From contig OY979717.1 in NCBI GenBank assembly GCA_963855995.1, forward strand, positions 51,963,140 through 52,027,139: a stretch of DNA of 64,000 nt, read 5' to 3'. Each line of letters opens with the position of its first letter. The stretch's first letter is position 1. Source of the DNA: Muricea muricata (taxonomy: Eukaryota; Cnidaria; Anthozoa; Malacalcyonacea; Plexauridae). Under the pieces are notes generated by a model. The model ran no database searches, had not been told where the DNA came from, and saw nothing but the letters and a program-made list of their open reading frames with translations. This document shows, in pieces, positions 32,185 to 43,476 of this stretch. Position numbers and translations under genes: made by a program.

Positions 32185-32625
32185 ATTTTCCACTATGTGC
32201 TGCTATTTTCTTCTTCATCAAACAATAAAAGAAAAACGATTGCCTTAGTTTAAATGTCATCAATATTTGTAAAAATTAGGGCTAAGATTTTTTTGTCGTC
32301 TAGCGCTGGAAATATTTTAACAATAATTCTAATCTAGTTGCTTTGTTTTTGGGGAAAAAATATGCCTATTCGAAAGAAATGAAAATTTTAAGAACGAAAG
32401 ATGTAATTTGACGACATCATTCTATTACCTACGCTTTGAGTTTCTGTGATGTTGTTCAGTGATGTTATAATCGTCGTCGGTTGTATATGATATTGATATA
32501 ATAACTTTGAAAGCTTCACTTCAATTTCCAAACGGTTTTCTAAATTTTGACAAGGCTAACAATTCTAAGATTGTACCGAATTATTAAGAAGTACACGCGA
32601 GTTAGCAAAAAGCGGTCGTTGAAGT

Positions 32626-32696
32626 GCGTTGGTGGTTCAGTGATAGAATTCTCGCCTGCCACGCGAGAGACTGGGGTTTGATTCCCTGCCAACGCA
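32626..32696 (+). tRNA. tRNA-Gly (GCC), transition-decayed
   Basis: G19A, G42A, C49U, C56U and C64U: all transitions, some at CpG. The B box is damaged. Confidence 0.74.
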
Positions 32697-32904
32697 AGCG
32701 TGAAGAATTTGAATTAGTTTTATGCCCTGAATGGCTTTAAGTGTTAGATATTTATGAGAATATTTCAATATATTCTTCATAACCACATTCTTTGAAACAA
32801 TGAGATCGGACTGAACAGCTGAATTCTCTTTTTTTGATGAATTCTAGAGAATCCTTTGATATCTGCTCCTAAAATAAAGGGAAAATGGAAAATGCCTGAG
32901 AAGC

Positions 32905-32976
32905 TCCCATGTGGTCTAGTGGTTAGGATCTGGCGTTTTCACCGCCATGGCCCGGATTTGATTCCCGGCATGGGAA
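32905..32976 (+). tRNA. tRNA-Glu (UUC), B box damaged
   Basis: G53A and C56U in the T arm; other arms consensus. Confidence 0.82.
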
Positions 32977-33159
32977 ATTCACGGCTATGTCCATTTTTCT
33001 TCATCATAAAGTAACCAAAAAACCCTTCTTTCCAATGCTATTGTACATCATCATTTTTTACAACATTAGAATTCAACATCTTGTCCAGTCTGCCGATTGC
33101 ATAACTTCAACAATGATTGTAATCTAGTTCATCAACAACATCAACTATTCCGCTGACTG

Positions 33160-33231
33160 TCCCATGTGGTCTAGTGGTTAGGATCTGGCGCTCTCACCGC
33201 CATGGCCCGGGTTCGATTCCCGGCATGGGAA
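33160..33231 (+). tRNA. tRNA-Glu (CUC)
   Basis: Perfect cloverleaf. Confidence 0.95.
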
Positions 33232-33674
33232 ATTTTCCACTATGTGCTGCATTTTTCTTCTTCATCAAACAATAAAAGAAAAACGATATCCTTAGTTTAT
33301 ATGTCGTCAAACTTTGTGAAATATAGAGCTAAGATTTTTGTGTCGTCTCGCGCTGGAAATATCTTAACAATATTTCTAATCTAGTTTCTTAGTTTTTGGG
33401 GAAAAAAAATATGCCTGTTCGAAGGAATTGAAAATTTTAAGAACGAAAGATTTAATTTGACGACATCATTCTATGATCTACGCTTTGAATTTCTGTGATG
33501 TTGTTCAGTGATTTTATAATCGTCGTCCGTTGTATATGATATTGATATAATAATTTTAAAAGCTTGTTTTGAATTTCCAAACGGTTTTCTAAATTTTGAC
33601 AATGCTAACAATTCTAAGATTTTAACGACTTATTAAGAAATACACCCGAGTTAGCAAAAGGCGGTCGGTGAAGT

Positions 33675-33745
33675 GCGTTGGTGGTTCTGTGGTAGAGCTC
33701 TCGCCTGCCACCTGGGAGACCGGGGTTCGATTCCCCGCCAACGCA
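33675..33745 (+). tRNA. tRNA-Gly (GCC)
   Basis: A14U; C31-C39 mismatch with a G30-U40 wobble. Confidence 0.8.
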
Positions 33746-33952
33746 AGCGTAAACAATTTGGAATATTCTTATGCCCTGAATGGCTTCAAATGTTAGATAT
33801 TTATGAGAATATTTCATTATATCCTTCATAACACATCCTTTGAAACAATGAGATCGGACTGAACAGCTGAAACCTCTATTTCTGATAAATTCTAGAGAAT
33901 CCTTTGATACCTGCTCGGAAAATAAAGGGAAAATGGAAAATGCCTGAGAAGC

Positions 33953-34024
33953 TCCCATGTGGTCTAGTGGTTAGGATCTTTCGTTTTCACCGCCATGGCC
34001 CGGATTCGATTCCAGGCCTGAGAA
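33953..34024 (+). tRNA. tRNA-Glu (UUC), degenerate
   Basis: G28U and G29U open the anticodon stem; G53A, C63A, A67C and G70A hit the T arm and acceptor. Probable pseudogene. Confidence 0.7.
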
Positions 34025-34208
34025 ATTCACGGCTATGTCTATTTTTCTTCATCATAAAGTGACCAAAAAACCCGTCTTTCCAATGCTATTTTACATCATC
34101 ATTTTTTACAACATTCGAGTTTAACATTTTGGCCAGTCCGCCGATTGCATAACTTCAACAATGATTATAATCTAGTTCTGTTATCGACATCAAATGTTCG
34201 GCTGACTG

Positions 34209-34280
34209 TCCCATGTGGTTTCGTGGTTAGGATCTGACGCTCTCACCGTAATGGCCCGGGTTCGATTCCTGGCATGGGAA
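34209..34280 (+). tRNA. tRNA-Glu (CUC), degenerate
   Basis: Several D-arm changes (gtttcgtgg), G29A, and C41/C42 changes in the anticodon stem. Probable pseudogene. Confidence 0.7.
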
Positions 34281-34722
34281 ATTTTCCACTATGTGCTGCA
34301 TTTTTCTTCTTCATCATACAATAAAAGAAAAACGATATCCTTAGGTTATATGTCGTCAAACTTTGTAAAATTTAGAGCTGAGATTTGTGTGTGGTCTACC
34401 GCAGGAAATATTTTAACAATATTTCAAATCTAGTTTGTTTTTTTTTGGGGAAAAAAATATGCCGGTTCGAAAGAAATGAAAATTTTAGGAACGAAAGACT
34501 TAATTTGACGACATCATTCTATTAACTACGCTTTGAATTTCTGTGATGTTGTTCAGTGATGTTATAATCGTCGTCCGTTGTCTATGATATTGATATAATA
34601 ATTTTGAAAGCTTCACTTCAATTTCCGAACGGTTTTCTAAATTTTGACAATACTAACAATTCTAAGATTGTACCGACTTATTAAGAAGTACACGCGAGTT
34701 AGATAAAGGCGGTCGTTGAGGT

Positions 34723-34800
34723 GCGTTAATACTTCAGTGGTAGAATTGTCGCCTTCGACACGGGAGACCGTGGTTCGATACCCCCCCCCCCCCCAACGCA
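34723..34800 (+). pseudogene. tRNA-Gly pseudogene with C14 tract
   Basis: 78 nt: the 3' T-stem strand is replaced by a run of 14 C. Acceptor GCGUUAA no longer pairs fully and the anticodon loop reads UCG. No B box remains. Confidence 0.92.
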
Positions 34801-35008
34801 AGCGTAAAGAATTTAGAATATTTTTATGCCCTGAATGACTTCAAATGTTAGATATTTATAAGAATATTTCAATATATCCTTCATAACCACATTCTTTGAA
34901 ACAATCAGATCGGACTGAAAAGCTGAAACTTCTTTTTTTGATAAATTTTAGAGAATCCTTTGATATCTGCTGCAAAAATAAAGGGAAAATGGAAAATGCC
35001 TGAGAGAC

Positions 35009-35080
35009 TCCCATGTGGTCTAGTGGTTAGGATCTGGCGTTTTCACCGCCATGGCCCGGGTTCGATTCCCGGCATGGGAA
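35009..35080 (+). tRNA. tRNA-Glu (UUC)
   Basis: Consensus copy, intact between decayed neighbours. Confidence 0.95.
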
Positions 35081-35264
35081 ATTCACGGCTATGTCCATTT
35101 TTCTTCATCATAAAGTAACCAAAAAACCCCTCTTTCCAATGCTATTGTACATCATCATTTTTTATAACATTCGAGTTTAAAATTTCGTCCACTCCGCCGA
35201 TTGCATAACTTCAACAATGATTGTAATCTAGTTCTGTTATCGACATCAAATGTTCGGCTGACTC

Positions 35265-35336
35265 TCACATGTGGTCTAGTGGTTAGGATCTGGCGCTCTC
35301 ACCGCCATGGCCCCGGTTCGATTCCCGGGATGGGAA
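35265..35336 (+). tRNA. tRNA-Glu (CUC), degenerate
   Basis: C3A, G51C and C66G. Confidence 0.77.
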
Positions 35337-35775
35337 ATTTTCCACTATGTGCTGCATTTTTCTTCTGCATCAAACAATAAAAGAAAAACGATATCCTTAG
35401 TTTATATGTCGTCAAACTTTGTAAAATATAGAGCTAAAATTTTTGTGTCGTCTAGCGCTGAAAATATTTTAACAATATTTCTAATCTAGTTGCTTTTTTT
35501 GGGGGAAAAAATATTCCTGTTCGAAAGAAATGAAAATTTTAAAAACGAAAGATTTAATTTGACGACATCATTCTGTGATCTACGCTTTGAATTTCTGTGA
35601 TGTTGTTCAGTGATTTTATAATCGTCGTCCGTTGTATATGATATTGATATAATAACTTTGAAAGCTTCACTTCAATTTCCAAACGGTTTTCTAAATTTTG
35701 ACAATGCTAACAAGTCTAATATTGTACCGACTTATTAAGAAGTACACGCCAGTTAAAAAAGGCTGTCAATGAAGT

Positions 35776-35845
35776 GCGTTGGTGGTTCAGTGGTAGAATT
35801 CTCGCCTGCCACGCTGAGACCGGGCTTCGATTCCCCGCCAACGGA
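35776..35845 (+). pseudogene. tRNA-Gly (GCC), anticodon stem deletion
   Basis: 70 nt: one base lost and one changed after the anticodon loop (acgctgagac) so the 3' stem strand is broken. G53C, and C72G at the end pair. Confidence 0.82.
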
Positions 35846-36060
35846 AGTGTAAAGAATTTGGAATTTTTTTATGCCCAGAATGACTTCAAATGTTAGATAT
35901 TTATGAGAATATATCAATATATCCTTCATAACCACATCCTTTGAAACAATGAGATCGGACTGAACAGCTGAAACCTCTTTTTCTGATAAATTCTAGAGAA
36001 TCCTTTGATACCTGCTTGGAAAATAAAGGGAAAAGGGAAAATGGAAAATGCCGGAGAAGC

Positions 36061-36132
36061 TCCCATGTGGTCTAGTGTTTAGGATCTGGCGTTTTTACTG
36101 CCATGGCCCGGGTTCGATTCCCGGCATGGGAA
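36061..36132 (+). tRNA. tRNA-Glu body with UUU (Lys) anticodon
   Basis: C36U makes the anticodon UUU (36094-36096). Acceptor and T stems are perfect; the D loop has a G to U and C39U is a wobble. A readable Lys-type anticodon on a Glu body. Confidence 0.85.
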
Positions 36133-36316
36133 ATTCACGGCTATGTCCATTTTTCTTCATCATAAAGTGACCAAAAAACCCCTCTTTCCAATGCTATTGT
36201 ACATCATCATTTTTTACAACATTCGAGTTTAACATTTTGTCCAGTCCACCGATTGCATAACTTCAACAATGATTGTAATCTAGTTCTGTTATCGACATCA
36301 AATGTTCGGCTGACTG

Positions 36317-36388
36317 CCCCATATGGTCTGGTGGTTAGAATCTGGCGCTCTCATCGCCATGGCCCGAGCTCGATTCCTGGCATGGGAA
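36317..36388 (+). tRNA. tRNA-Glu (CUC), degenerate
   Basis: U1C, A14G, G22/G23 region and T-arm changes (cccgagctcg). Confidence 0.7.
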
Positions 36389-36830
36389 ATTTTCCACTAT
36401 GTGTCGCATTTTTCTTCTTCATCAATTAATAAAAGAAAAACGATATCCTTAGTTTATATGTCGTCAAACTTTGTAAAATATAGAGCTAAGATTTTTGTAT
36501 CGTCTAGCGCTGGAAATATTTTAACAATATTTCTAATCTAGTTGCTTAGTTTTTGGTGAAAAAAATATGCCTGTTCGAAAGAAATAAAAATTTTAGGAAC
36601 GAAAGATTTAATTTGACGACATCATGCTATGATCTACGCTTTGAATTTCTGTGATGTTGTTCAGTGATGTTATAATCGTCGTCCGTTGTATATGATATTG
36701 ATATAATAATTTTGAAAGCTTCACTTCAATTTCCAAACGGTTTTCTAAATTTTGACAATGCTAACAATTCTAAGATTGTACCGAATTATTAAGAAGTACA
36801 CGCGAGTTAGCAAAAGGCGGTCGTTGAAGT

Positions 36831-36901
36831 GCGTTGGTGGTTTAGTGGCAGAATTATTGCCTTCCACGCGGGAGACCGGGTTTCGATTCCCCGCTAACGC
36901 A
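36831..36901 (+). tRNA. tRNA-Gly (UCC), degenerate
   Basis: C27A and C29U in the anticodon stem, G53U in the T-stem. Confidence 0.76.
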
Positions 36902-37109
36902 AGCGTAAAGAATTTGGAATACTTTTATGCCCTGAATAGCTTCAAGTGTTAGATATTTATGAGCATATTTCAATATATTCTTCATAACCACATTCTTTGA
37001 AGCATTGAAATCGGACTGAACAGCTGAATTCTATTTTTTTGATAAATTCTAGAGAATCCTTTGATATCTGCTCCTAAAATAAAGGGAAAATGGAAAATGC
37101 CCGAGAAGC

Positions 37110-37181
37110 TCCCATGTGGTCTAGTGGTTAGGATCTGGCGTTTTCACCGCCATAGCCCGGTTTCGATTCCCGGCATAGGAA
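37110..37181 (+). tRNA. tRNA-Glu (UUC), degenerate
   Basis: G53U at the T-stem top and G69A in the acceptor. Confidence 0.82.
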
Positions 37182-37365
37182 ATTCACGGCTATGTCCATT
37201 TTTCTTCATCATAAAGTAACCAAAAAACCCTTCTTTCCAATGCTATTGTACATCATCATTTTTTACAACATTCGAGTTTAACATTTTGTCCAGTCCGCCG
37301 ATTCCATAACTTCAACAATGACTGTAATCTAGTTCTGTTATCGACATCAAATGTTCGGCTCACTG

Positions 37366-37437
37366 TCCGATGTGGTCTAGCGGTTAGGATCTGGCGCTCT
37401 CTCCGCCATGGCCCGGGTTCGATTCCCGGCATGGGAA
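37366..37437 (+). tRNA. tRNA-Glu (CUC), A37U
   Basis: Loop CUCUCUC keeps anticodon CUC but has U37. C4G subfamily. Confidence 0.83.
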
Positions 37438-37878
37438 ATTTTTCACTATGTGCTGCATTTTTCTTCTTCATCAAACAATAAAAGAAAAACGATTCCCTTA
37501 GTTTAAATATCATCATTATTTCTAAAATTTAGGGCTAAGATTTTTTTGTCGTCTAGCGCTGGAAATATTTTAACAATAATTCTAATCTAGTTGCTTTGTT
37601 TTTGGGGAAAAAATACGCCTATTCGAAAGAAATGAAAATTTTAGGAACGAAAGATTTAATTTGACGACATCATTCCATTATCTACGCTTTTAATTTCTGT
37701 GATGTTGTTCAGTGATGTTATAATCGTCGTCCGTTGTATATGATATTGATATAATAATTTTGAAAGCTTCACTTCAATTTCCAAACGGTTTTCTAAATTT
37801 TGACAATGCTAACAATTCTAAGATTGTACCGAATTATTAAGAAGTACACGCGAGTTAGCAAAAGGCGGTCGTTGAAGT

Positions 37879-37949
37879 GCGTTTATGGTTCAGTGGTAGA
37901 ACTCTCGCCTGCCACCCGGGAGACCGGGGTTCGACTCCCCGCCAACGCA
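37879..37949 (+). tRNA. tRNA-Gly (GCC), degenerate
   Basis: G6U and G7A break the inner acceptor stem; C31-C39 mismatch. Confidence 0.78.
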
Positions 37950-38156
37950 AGCGTAAACAATTTGGAATAATCTTATGCCCTGAATGGCTTCAAATGTTAG
38001 ATATTTATGAGAATATTTCAATATATCCTTCATAATTACATTCTTTGAAACAATCAGATGGGACTGAACAGTTGAAACCTCTTTTTTTATAAATTCCAGA
38101 GAACCCTTTGATATCTGCTCCAAAAATAAAAGGAAAATAGAAAATGCCTGAGAGAC

Positions 38157-38228
38157 TCCCATGTGGTCTAGTGGTGAGGATCTGGTGTTTTCACCGCCAT
38201 GGCCCGGGTTCGATTCCCGGCATGGGAA
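38157..38228 (+). tRNA. tRNA-Glu (UUC)
   Basis: D-loop U to G and C30U wobble; stems pair. Confidence 0.9.
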
Positions 38229-38412
38229 ATTCACGGCTATGTCCATTTTTCTTCACCATAAAGTAACCAAAAAACCCCTCTTTCCAATGCTATTGTACAT
38301 CATCAATTTTTACAACATTCGAGTTTAAAATTTTGTCCAGTCCGCCGATATCATAACTTCAACAATGATTGTAATCTAGTTCTGTTATCGACATCAAATG
38401 TTCGGCTCACTG

Positions 38413-38484
38413 TCCGATGTGGTCTAGCGGTTAGGATCTGGCGGTCTCACCACCATGGCCCGGGTTGGATTCCCGGCATGGGAA
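38413..38484 (+). tRNA. tRNA-Glu (CUC), degenerate
   Basis: C4G, C32G, G40A and C56G (ggttggatt) damage the acceptor, anticodon arm and B box. Confidence 0.75.
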
Positions 38485-38925
38485 ATTTTCCACTATGTGC
38501 TGCATTTTTCTTCTTCATCAAACAATAAAAGAAAAACGATTCCCTTAGTTTAAATGTCATCAATATTTCTAAAATTTAGGGCTAAGATTTTTTTGTCGTC
38601 TAGCGCTGGAAATATTTTAACAATAATTCTAATCTAGTTGCTTTGTTTTTGGGGAAAAAATACGCCTATTCGAAAGAAATGAAAATTTTAGGAACGAAAG
38701 ATTTAATTTGACGACATCATTCCATTATCTACGCTTTGAGTTTCTGTGATGTTGCTCAGTGATGTTATAATCGTGGTCCGTTGTATATGATATTGATATA
38801 ATAACTTTAAAAGCTTCACTTCAATTTCCAAACGGTTTTCTAAATTTAGACAATGCTAACAATTCTAAGATTGTACCGAATTATTAAGAAGTACACGCGA
38901 GTTAGCAAAAAGCGGTCGTTGAAGT

Positions 38926-38996
38926 GCGTTGGTGGTTCTGTGGTAGAATTCTCGCCTGCAACGCGGGAGACCGGGGTTTGATTCCCCGCCAACGCA
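38926..38996 (+). tRNA. tRNA-Gly body with GCA (Cys) anticodon
   Basis: C36A gives anticodon GCA. A14U and C56U also change core positions, so it is probably inactive. Confidence 0.8.
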
Positions 38997-39204
38997 AGCG
39001 TGAAGAATTTGAAATATTTTTATGCCCTGAATGGCTTCAAGTGTTAGATATTTATGAGAATATTTCAATATATTCTTCATAACCACATTCTTTGAAATAA
39101 TGAGATCGGACTAAACAGCTGAATTCTATTTTTTTGATAAATTCTAAAGAATCCTATGATATCTGCTCCTAAAATAATGGGAAAATGGAAAATGCCTGAG
39201 AAGC

Positions 39205-39276
39205 TCCCATGTGGTCTAGTGGTTAGGATCTGGCGTTTTCACCGCCATGGCCCGGGTTCGATTCCCGAAATGGGAA
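39205..39276 (+). tRNA. tRNA-Glu (UUC)
   Basis: G65A and C66A (cccgaaatggg) as at 20033; remainder consensus. Confidence 0.82.
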
Positions 39277-39461
39277 ATTCACGGCTATTGTCCATTTTTC
39301 TTCATCATAAAGTAACCAAAACACCCTTCTTTCCAATGCTATTGTACATCATCATTTTTTACAACATTAGAGTTTAATATTTTGTCCAGTCCGCCGATTG
39401 CATAAATTCAACAATGACTGTAATCTAGTTCTGTTATCGACAGTAAATGTTCGGCTAATGG

Positions 39462-39533
39462 TCCCATGTGGTCTAGCGGTTAGGATCTGGCGCTCTCACC
39501 GCCATGGCCCGGGTTCGATTCGCGGCATGGGAA
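39462..39533 (+). tRNA. tRNA-Glu (CUC)
   Basis: C62G faces G52; otherwise consensus. Confidence 0.87.
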
Positions 39534-39974
39534 ATTTTTCACTATGTGCTGCATTTTTCTTCTTCATCAAACAATAAAAGGAAAACGATATCCTTAGTTT
39601 GTATTACGTCAAACTTTGTAAAATTTAGAGCTAAGATTTTTTTGTCGTCTAGCGCTGGAAATATTTTAACAATAATTCTAATCTAGTTGCTTTGTTTTTG
39701 GGGAAAAAATATGCCTATTCGAAAGAAATGAAAATTTTAGGAACGAAAGATGTAATTTGACGACATCATTCTTATACCTACGCTTTGAGTTTCTGTGATG
39801 TTGTTCAGTGATGTTATAATCGTGGTCCGTTGTATATGATATTGATATAATAACTTTGAAAGCTTCACTTCATTTTCCAAACGGTTTTCTAAATTTTGAC
39901 AATGCTAACAATTCTAAGATTGTACCGAATTATTAAGAAGTACACGCGAGTTAGCAAAAGGCAGTCGTTGAAGT

Positions 39975-40045
39975 GCGTTGGTGGTTCAGTGGTAGAATTC
40001 TCGCCTGCCACGCGGGAGACCAGGGTTCGATTCCCCGCCAACGCA
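39975..40045 (+). tRNA. tRNA-Gly (GCC)
   Basis: G50A faces C64; otherwise consensus with T5. Confidence 0.9.
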
Positions 40046-40252
40046 AGCGTGAAGAATTTGAAATATTTTTATGCCCTTAATGGCTTCAAGTGTTAGATAT
40101 TTATGAGAATATTTCAATATATTCTTCATAACCACATTCTTTGAAACAATGAGATCGGACTGAACAGCTGAATTCTATTTTTTGATAAATTCTAGAGAAT
40201 CCTTTGATATCTGCTCCTAAAATAAAGGGAAAATGGAAAATGCCTGAGAAGC

Positions 40253-40327
40253 TCCTATGTGGTCTAGTGGTTAGGATCTGGCGTTTTCACCGCCATCGCC
40301 CGGGTCGTTCGATTCCCGGCATGGGAA
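40253..40327 (+). pseudogene. tRNA-Glu (UUC) with T-loop insertion
   Basis: 75 nt: three extra bases (gggtcgttcgatt) enlarge the T loop to 10 nt and change the start of the B box. C4U wobble. First of seven copies of this allele. Confidence 0.85.
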
Positions 40328-40510
40328 AGTCACGGCTATGTCCATTTTTCTTCATCATAAAGTAACCAAAAAACCCTTCTTTCCAATGCTATTGTACATC
40401 ATCATTTTTTACAACATTAAAATTCAACATTTTGTCCAGTCTGCCGATTGCATAACTTCAACAATGATTGTAATCTAGTTCATCAACAAAATCCACTGTT
40501 CCGCTGACTG

Positions 40511-40582
40511 TCCCATGTGGTCTAGTGGTTAGGATCTGGCGCTCTCACCGCCATGGCCCGGGTTCGATTCCCGGCATACGAA
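40511..40582 (+). tRNA. tRNA-Glu (CUC), G69A/G70C
   Basis: Ends catacgaa, giving C4-A69 and C3-C70 mismatches. Always follows a T-loop-insertion Glu gene, so the two damaged alleles travel together. Confidence 0.8.
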
Positions 40583-41024
40583 ATTTTCCACTATGTCCTG
40601 CATTTTTCATCTTCATGAAACAATAAAAGAAAAACGATATCCTTATTTTATATGTCGTCAAACTTTGTAAAATATAGAGCAAAGATTTTTGTGTCGTCTA
40701 GCCCTGGAAATATTTTAACAATATTTCTAATCTAGTTGCTTAGTTTTTTGGGAAAAAAATATGCCTATTCGAAAGAAATGAAAATTTTAAAAACGAAAGA
40801 TTTAATTTGACGACATCATTCTATGATCGACGCTTTGAATTTCTGTGATGTTGTTCAGTGATTTTATAATCGTCGTCCGTTGTATATGATATTGATATAA
40901 TAATTTTAAAAGCTTGTTTTGAATTTCCAAACGGTTTTCTAAATTTTGACAATGCTAACAATTCTAAGATTTTACCGACTTATTAAGAAATACACGCGAG
41001 TTAGCAAAAGGCGGTCGTTGAAGT

Positions 41025-41095
41025 GCGTTGGTGGTTCAGTGGTAGAATTCTCGCCTGCCACGCGGGAGACCGGGGTTCGATTCCCCGCCAACGCA
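41025..41095 (+). tRNA. tRNA-Gly (GCC)
   Basis: Consensus copy. Confidence 0.96.
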
Positions 41096-41302
41096 AGCGT
41101 GAAGAATTTGAATTATTTTTATGCCCTTAATGGCTTCAAGTGTTAGATATTTATGAGAATATTTCAATATATTCTTCATAACCACATTCTTTGAAACAAT
41201 GAGATCGGACTGAACAGCTGAATTCTATTTTTTGATAAATTCTACAGAATCCTTTGATATCTGCTCCTAAAATAAAGGGAAAATGGAAAATGCCTGAGAA
41301 GC

Positions 41303-41377
41303 TCCTATGTGGTCTAGTGGTTAGGATCTGGCGTTTTCACCGCCATCGCCCGGGTCGTTCGATTCCCGGCATGGGAA
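41303..41377 (+). pseudogene. tRNA-Glu (UUC) with T-loop insertion
   Basis: Same 75-nt allele as 40253, with C4U. Confidence 0.85.
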
Positions 41378-41560
41378 AGTCACGGCTATGTCCATTTTTC
41401 TTCATCATAAAGTAACCAAAAAACCCTTCTTTCCAATGCTATTGTACATCATCATTTTTTACAACATTAAAATTCAACATTTTGTCCAGTCTGCCGATTG
41501 CATAACTTCAACAATGATTGTAATCTAGTTCATCAACAAAATCCACTGTTCCGCTGACTG

Positions 41561-41632
41561 TCCCATGTGGTCTAGTGGTTAGGATCTGGCGCTCTCACCG
41601 CCATGGCCCGGGTTCGATTCCCGGCATACGAA
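41561..41632 (+). tRNA. tRNA-Glu (CUC), G69A/G70C
   Basis: catacgaa acceptor allele; other arms intact. Confidence 0.8.
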
Positions 41633-42074
41633 ATTTTCCACTATGTCCTGCATTTTTCATCTTCATGAAACAATAAAAGAAAAACGATATCCTTATTTTA
41701 TATGTCGTCAAACTTTGTAAAATATAGAGCAAAGATTTTTGTGTCGTCTAGCGCTGGAAATATTTTAACAATATTTCTAATCTAGTTGCTTAGTTTTTTG
41801 GGAAAAAAATATGCCTATTCGAAAGAAATGAAAATTTTAAAAACGAAAGATTTAATTTGACGACATCATTCTATGATCGACGCTTTGAATTTCTGTGATG
41901 TTGTTCAGTGATTTTATAATCGTCGTCCGTTGTATATGATATTGATATAATAATTTTAAAAGCTTGTTTTGAATTTCCAAACGGTTTTCTAAATTTTGAC
42001 AATGCTAACAATTCTAAGATTTTACCGACTTATTAAGAAATACACGCGAGTTAGCAAAAGGCGGTCGTTGAAGT

Positions 42075-42145
42075 GCGTTGGTGGTTCAGTGGTAGAATTC
42101 TCGCCTGCCACGCGGGAGACCGGGGTTCGATTCCCCGCCAACGCA
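42075..42145 (+). tRNA. tRNA-Gly (GCC)
   Basis: Consensus copy. Confidence 0.96.
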
Positions 42146-42353
42146 AGCGTGAAGAATTTGAAATATTTTTATGCCCTTAATGGCTTCAAGTGTTAGATAT
42201 TTATGAGAATATTTCAATATATTCTTCATAACCACATTCTTTGAAACAATGAGATCGGACTGAACAGCTGAATTCTATTTTTTTGATAAATTCTAGAGAA
42301 TCCTTTGATATCTGCTCCTAAAATAAAGGGAAAATGGAAAATGCCTGAGAAGC

Positions 42354-42428
42354 TCCCATGTGGTCTAGTGGTTAGGATCTGGCGTTTTCACCGCCATCGC
42401 CCGGGTCGTTCGATTCCCGGCATGGGAA
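42354..42428 (+). pseudogene. tRNA-Glu (UUC) with T-loop insertion
   Basis: 75-nt allele; acceptor otherwise perfect. Confidence 0.85.
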
Positions 42429-42611
42429 AGTCACGGCTATGTCCATTTTTCTTCATCATAAAGTAACCAAAAAACCCTTCTTTCCAATGCTATTGTACAT
42501 CATCATTTTTTACAACATTAGAATTCAACATTTAGTCCAGTCTGCTGATTGCATAACTTCAACAATGATTGTAATCTAGTTCATCAACAACATCAACTGT
42601 TCCGCTGACTG

Positions 42612-42683
42612 TCCCATGTGGTCTAGTGGTTAGGATCTGGCGCTCTCACCGCCATGGCCCGGGTTCGATTCCCGGCATACGAA
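42612..42683 (+). tRNA. tRNA-Glu (CUC), G69A/G70C
   Basis: catacgaa allele. Confidence 0.8.
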
Positions 42684-43125
42684 ATTTTCCACTATGTCCT
42701 GCATTTTTCATCTTCATGAAACAATAAAAGAAAAACGATATCCTTATTTTATATGTCGTCAAACTTTGTAAAATATAGAGCAAAGATTTTTGTGTCGTCT
42801 AGCGCTGGAAATATTTTAACAATATTTCTAATCTAGTTGCTTAGTTTTTGGGGAAAAAAATATGCCTATTCGAAAGAAATGAAAATTTTAAAAACGAAAG
42901 ATTTAATTTGACGACATCATTCTATGATCGACGCTTTGAATTTCTGTGATGTTGTTCAGTGATTTTGTAATCGTCGTCCGTTGTATATAATATTCATATA
43001 ATAATTTTAAAAGCTTGTTTTGAATTTCCAAACGGTTTTCTAAATTTTGACAATGCTAACAATTCTAAGATTTTACCGACTTATTAAGAAATACACGGGA
43101 GTTAGCAAAAGGCGGTCGTTGAAGT

Positions 43126-43196
43126 GCGTTGGTGGTTCAGTGGTAGAACTCTCGCCTGCCACCTGGGAGACCGGGGTTCGATTCCCCGCCAACGAA
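43126..43196 (+). tRNA. tRNA-Gly (GCC)
   Basis: C31-C39 mismatch, G30-U40 wobble, and C72A opposite G1. Confidence 0.78.
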
Positions 43197-43404
43197 AGCG
43201 TAAACAATTTGGAATATTCTTATGCCCTGAATGGCTTCAAATGTTAGATATTTATGAGAATATTTCAATATATCCTTCATAACCACATTCTTTGAAACAA
43301 TCAGATCGGACTGAACAGGTTAAACCTCTTTTTTTCGAGGATTCTAGAGAATCCTTTGATATCTGCTCCAAAAATAAAAGGAAAATAGAAAACGCCTGAG
43401 AGAC

Positions 43405-43476
43405 TCCCATGTAGTCTAGTGGTTAGGATCTGGCGTTTTCACCGCCATGGCCCGGGTTCGATTCCCGGCATGGGAA
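43405..43476 (+). tRNA. tRNA-Glu (UUC)
   Basis: G10A in the A box and D-stem; otherwise consensus. Confidence 0.9.

Larger units (their letters stand above)
33961..36935 (+). repeat. About 2.97-kb segmental duplication, copy A
   Basis: Shares private changes over about nine genes with 53821-56780: the Glu with ttcgtttt, the tttcgtgg Glu, a poly-C Gly and a Glu UUU gene. The offset changes from 19,860 to 19,846 through a 14-nt deletion before the copy-B poly-C gene. Confidence 0.87.
40511..42611 (+). repeat. 1,050-bp tandem duplication, two near-identical copies
   Basis: 40511-41560 and 41561-42611 differ at only a few sites (tagccctgg/tagcgctgg; gaattattttt/gaaatattttt). Confidence 0.86.
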
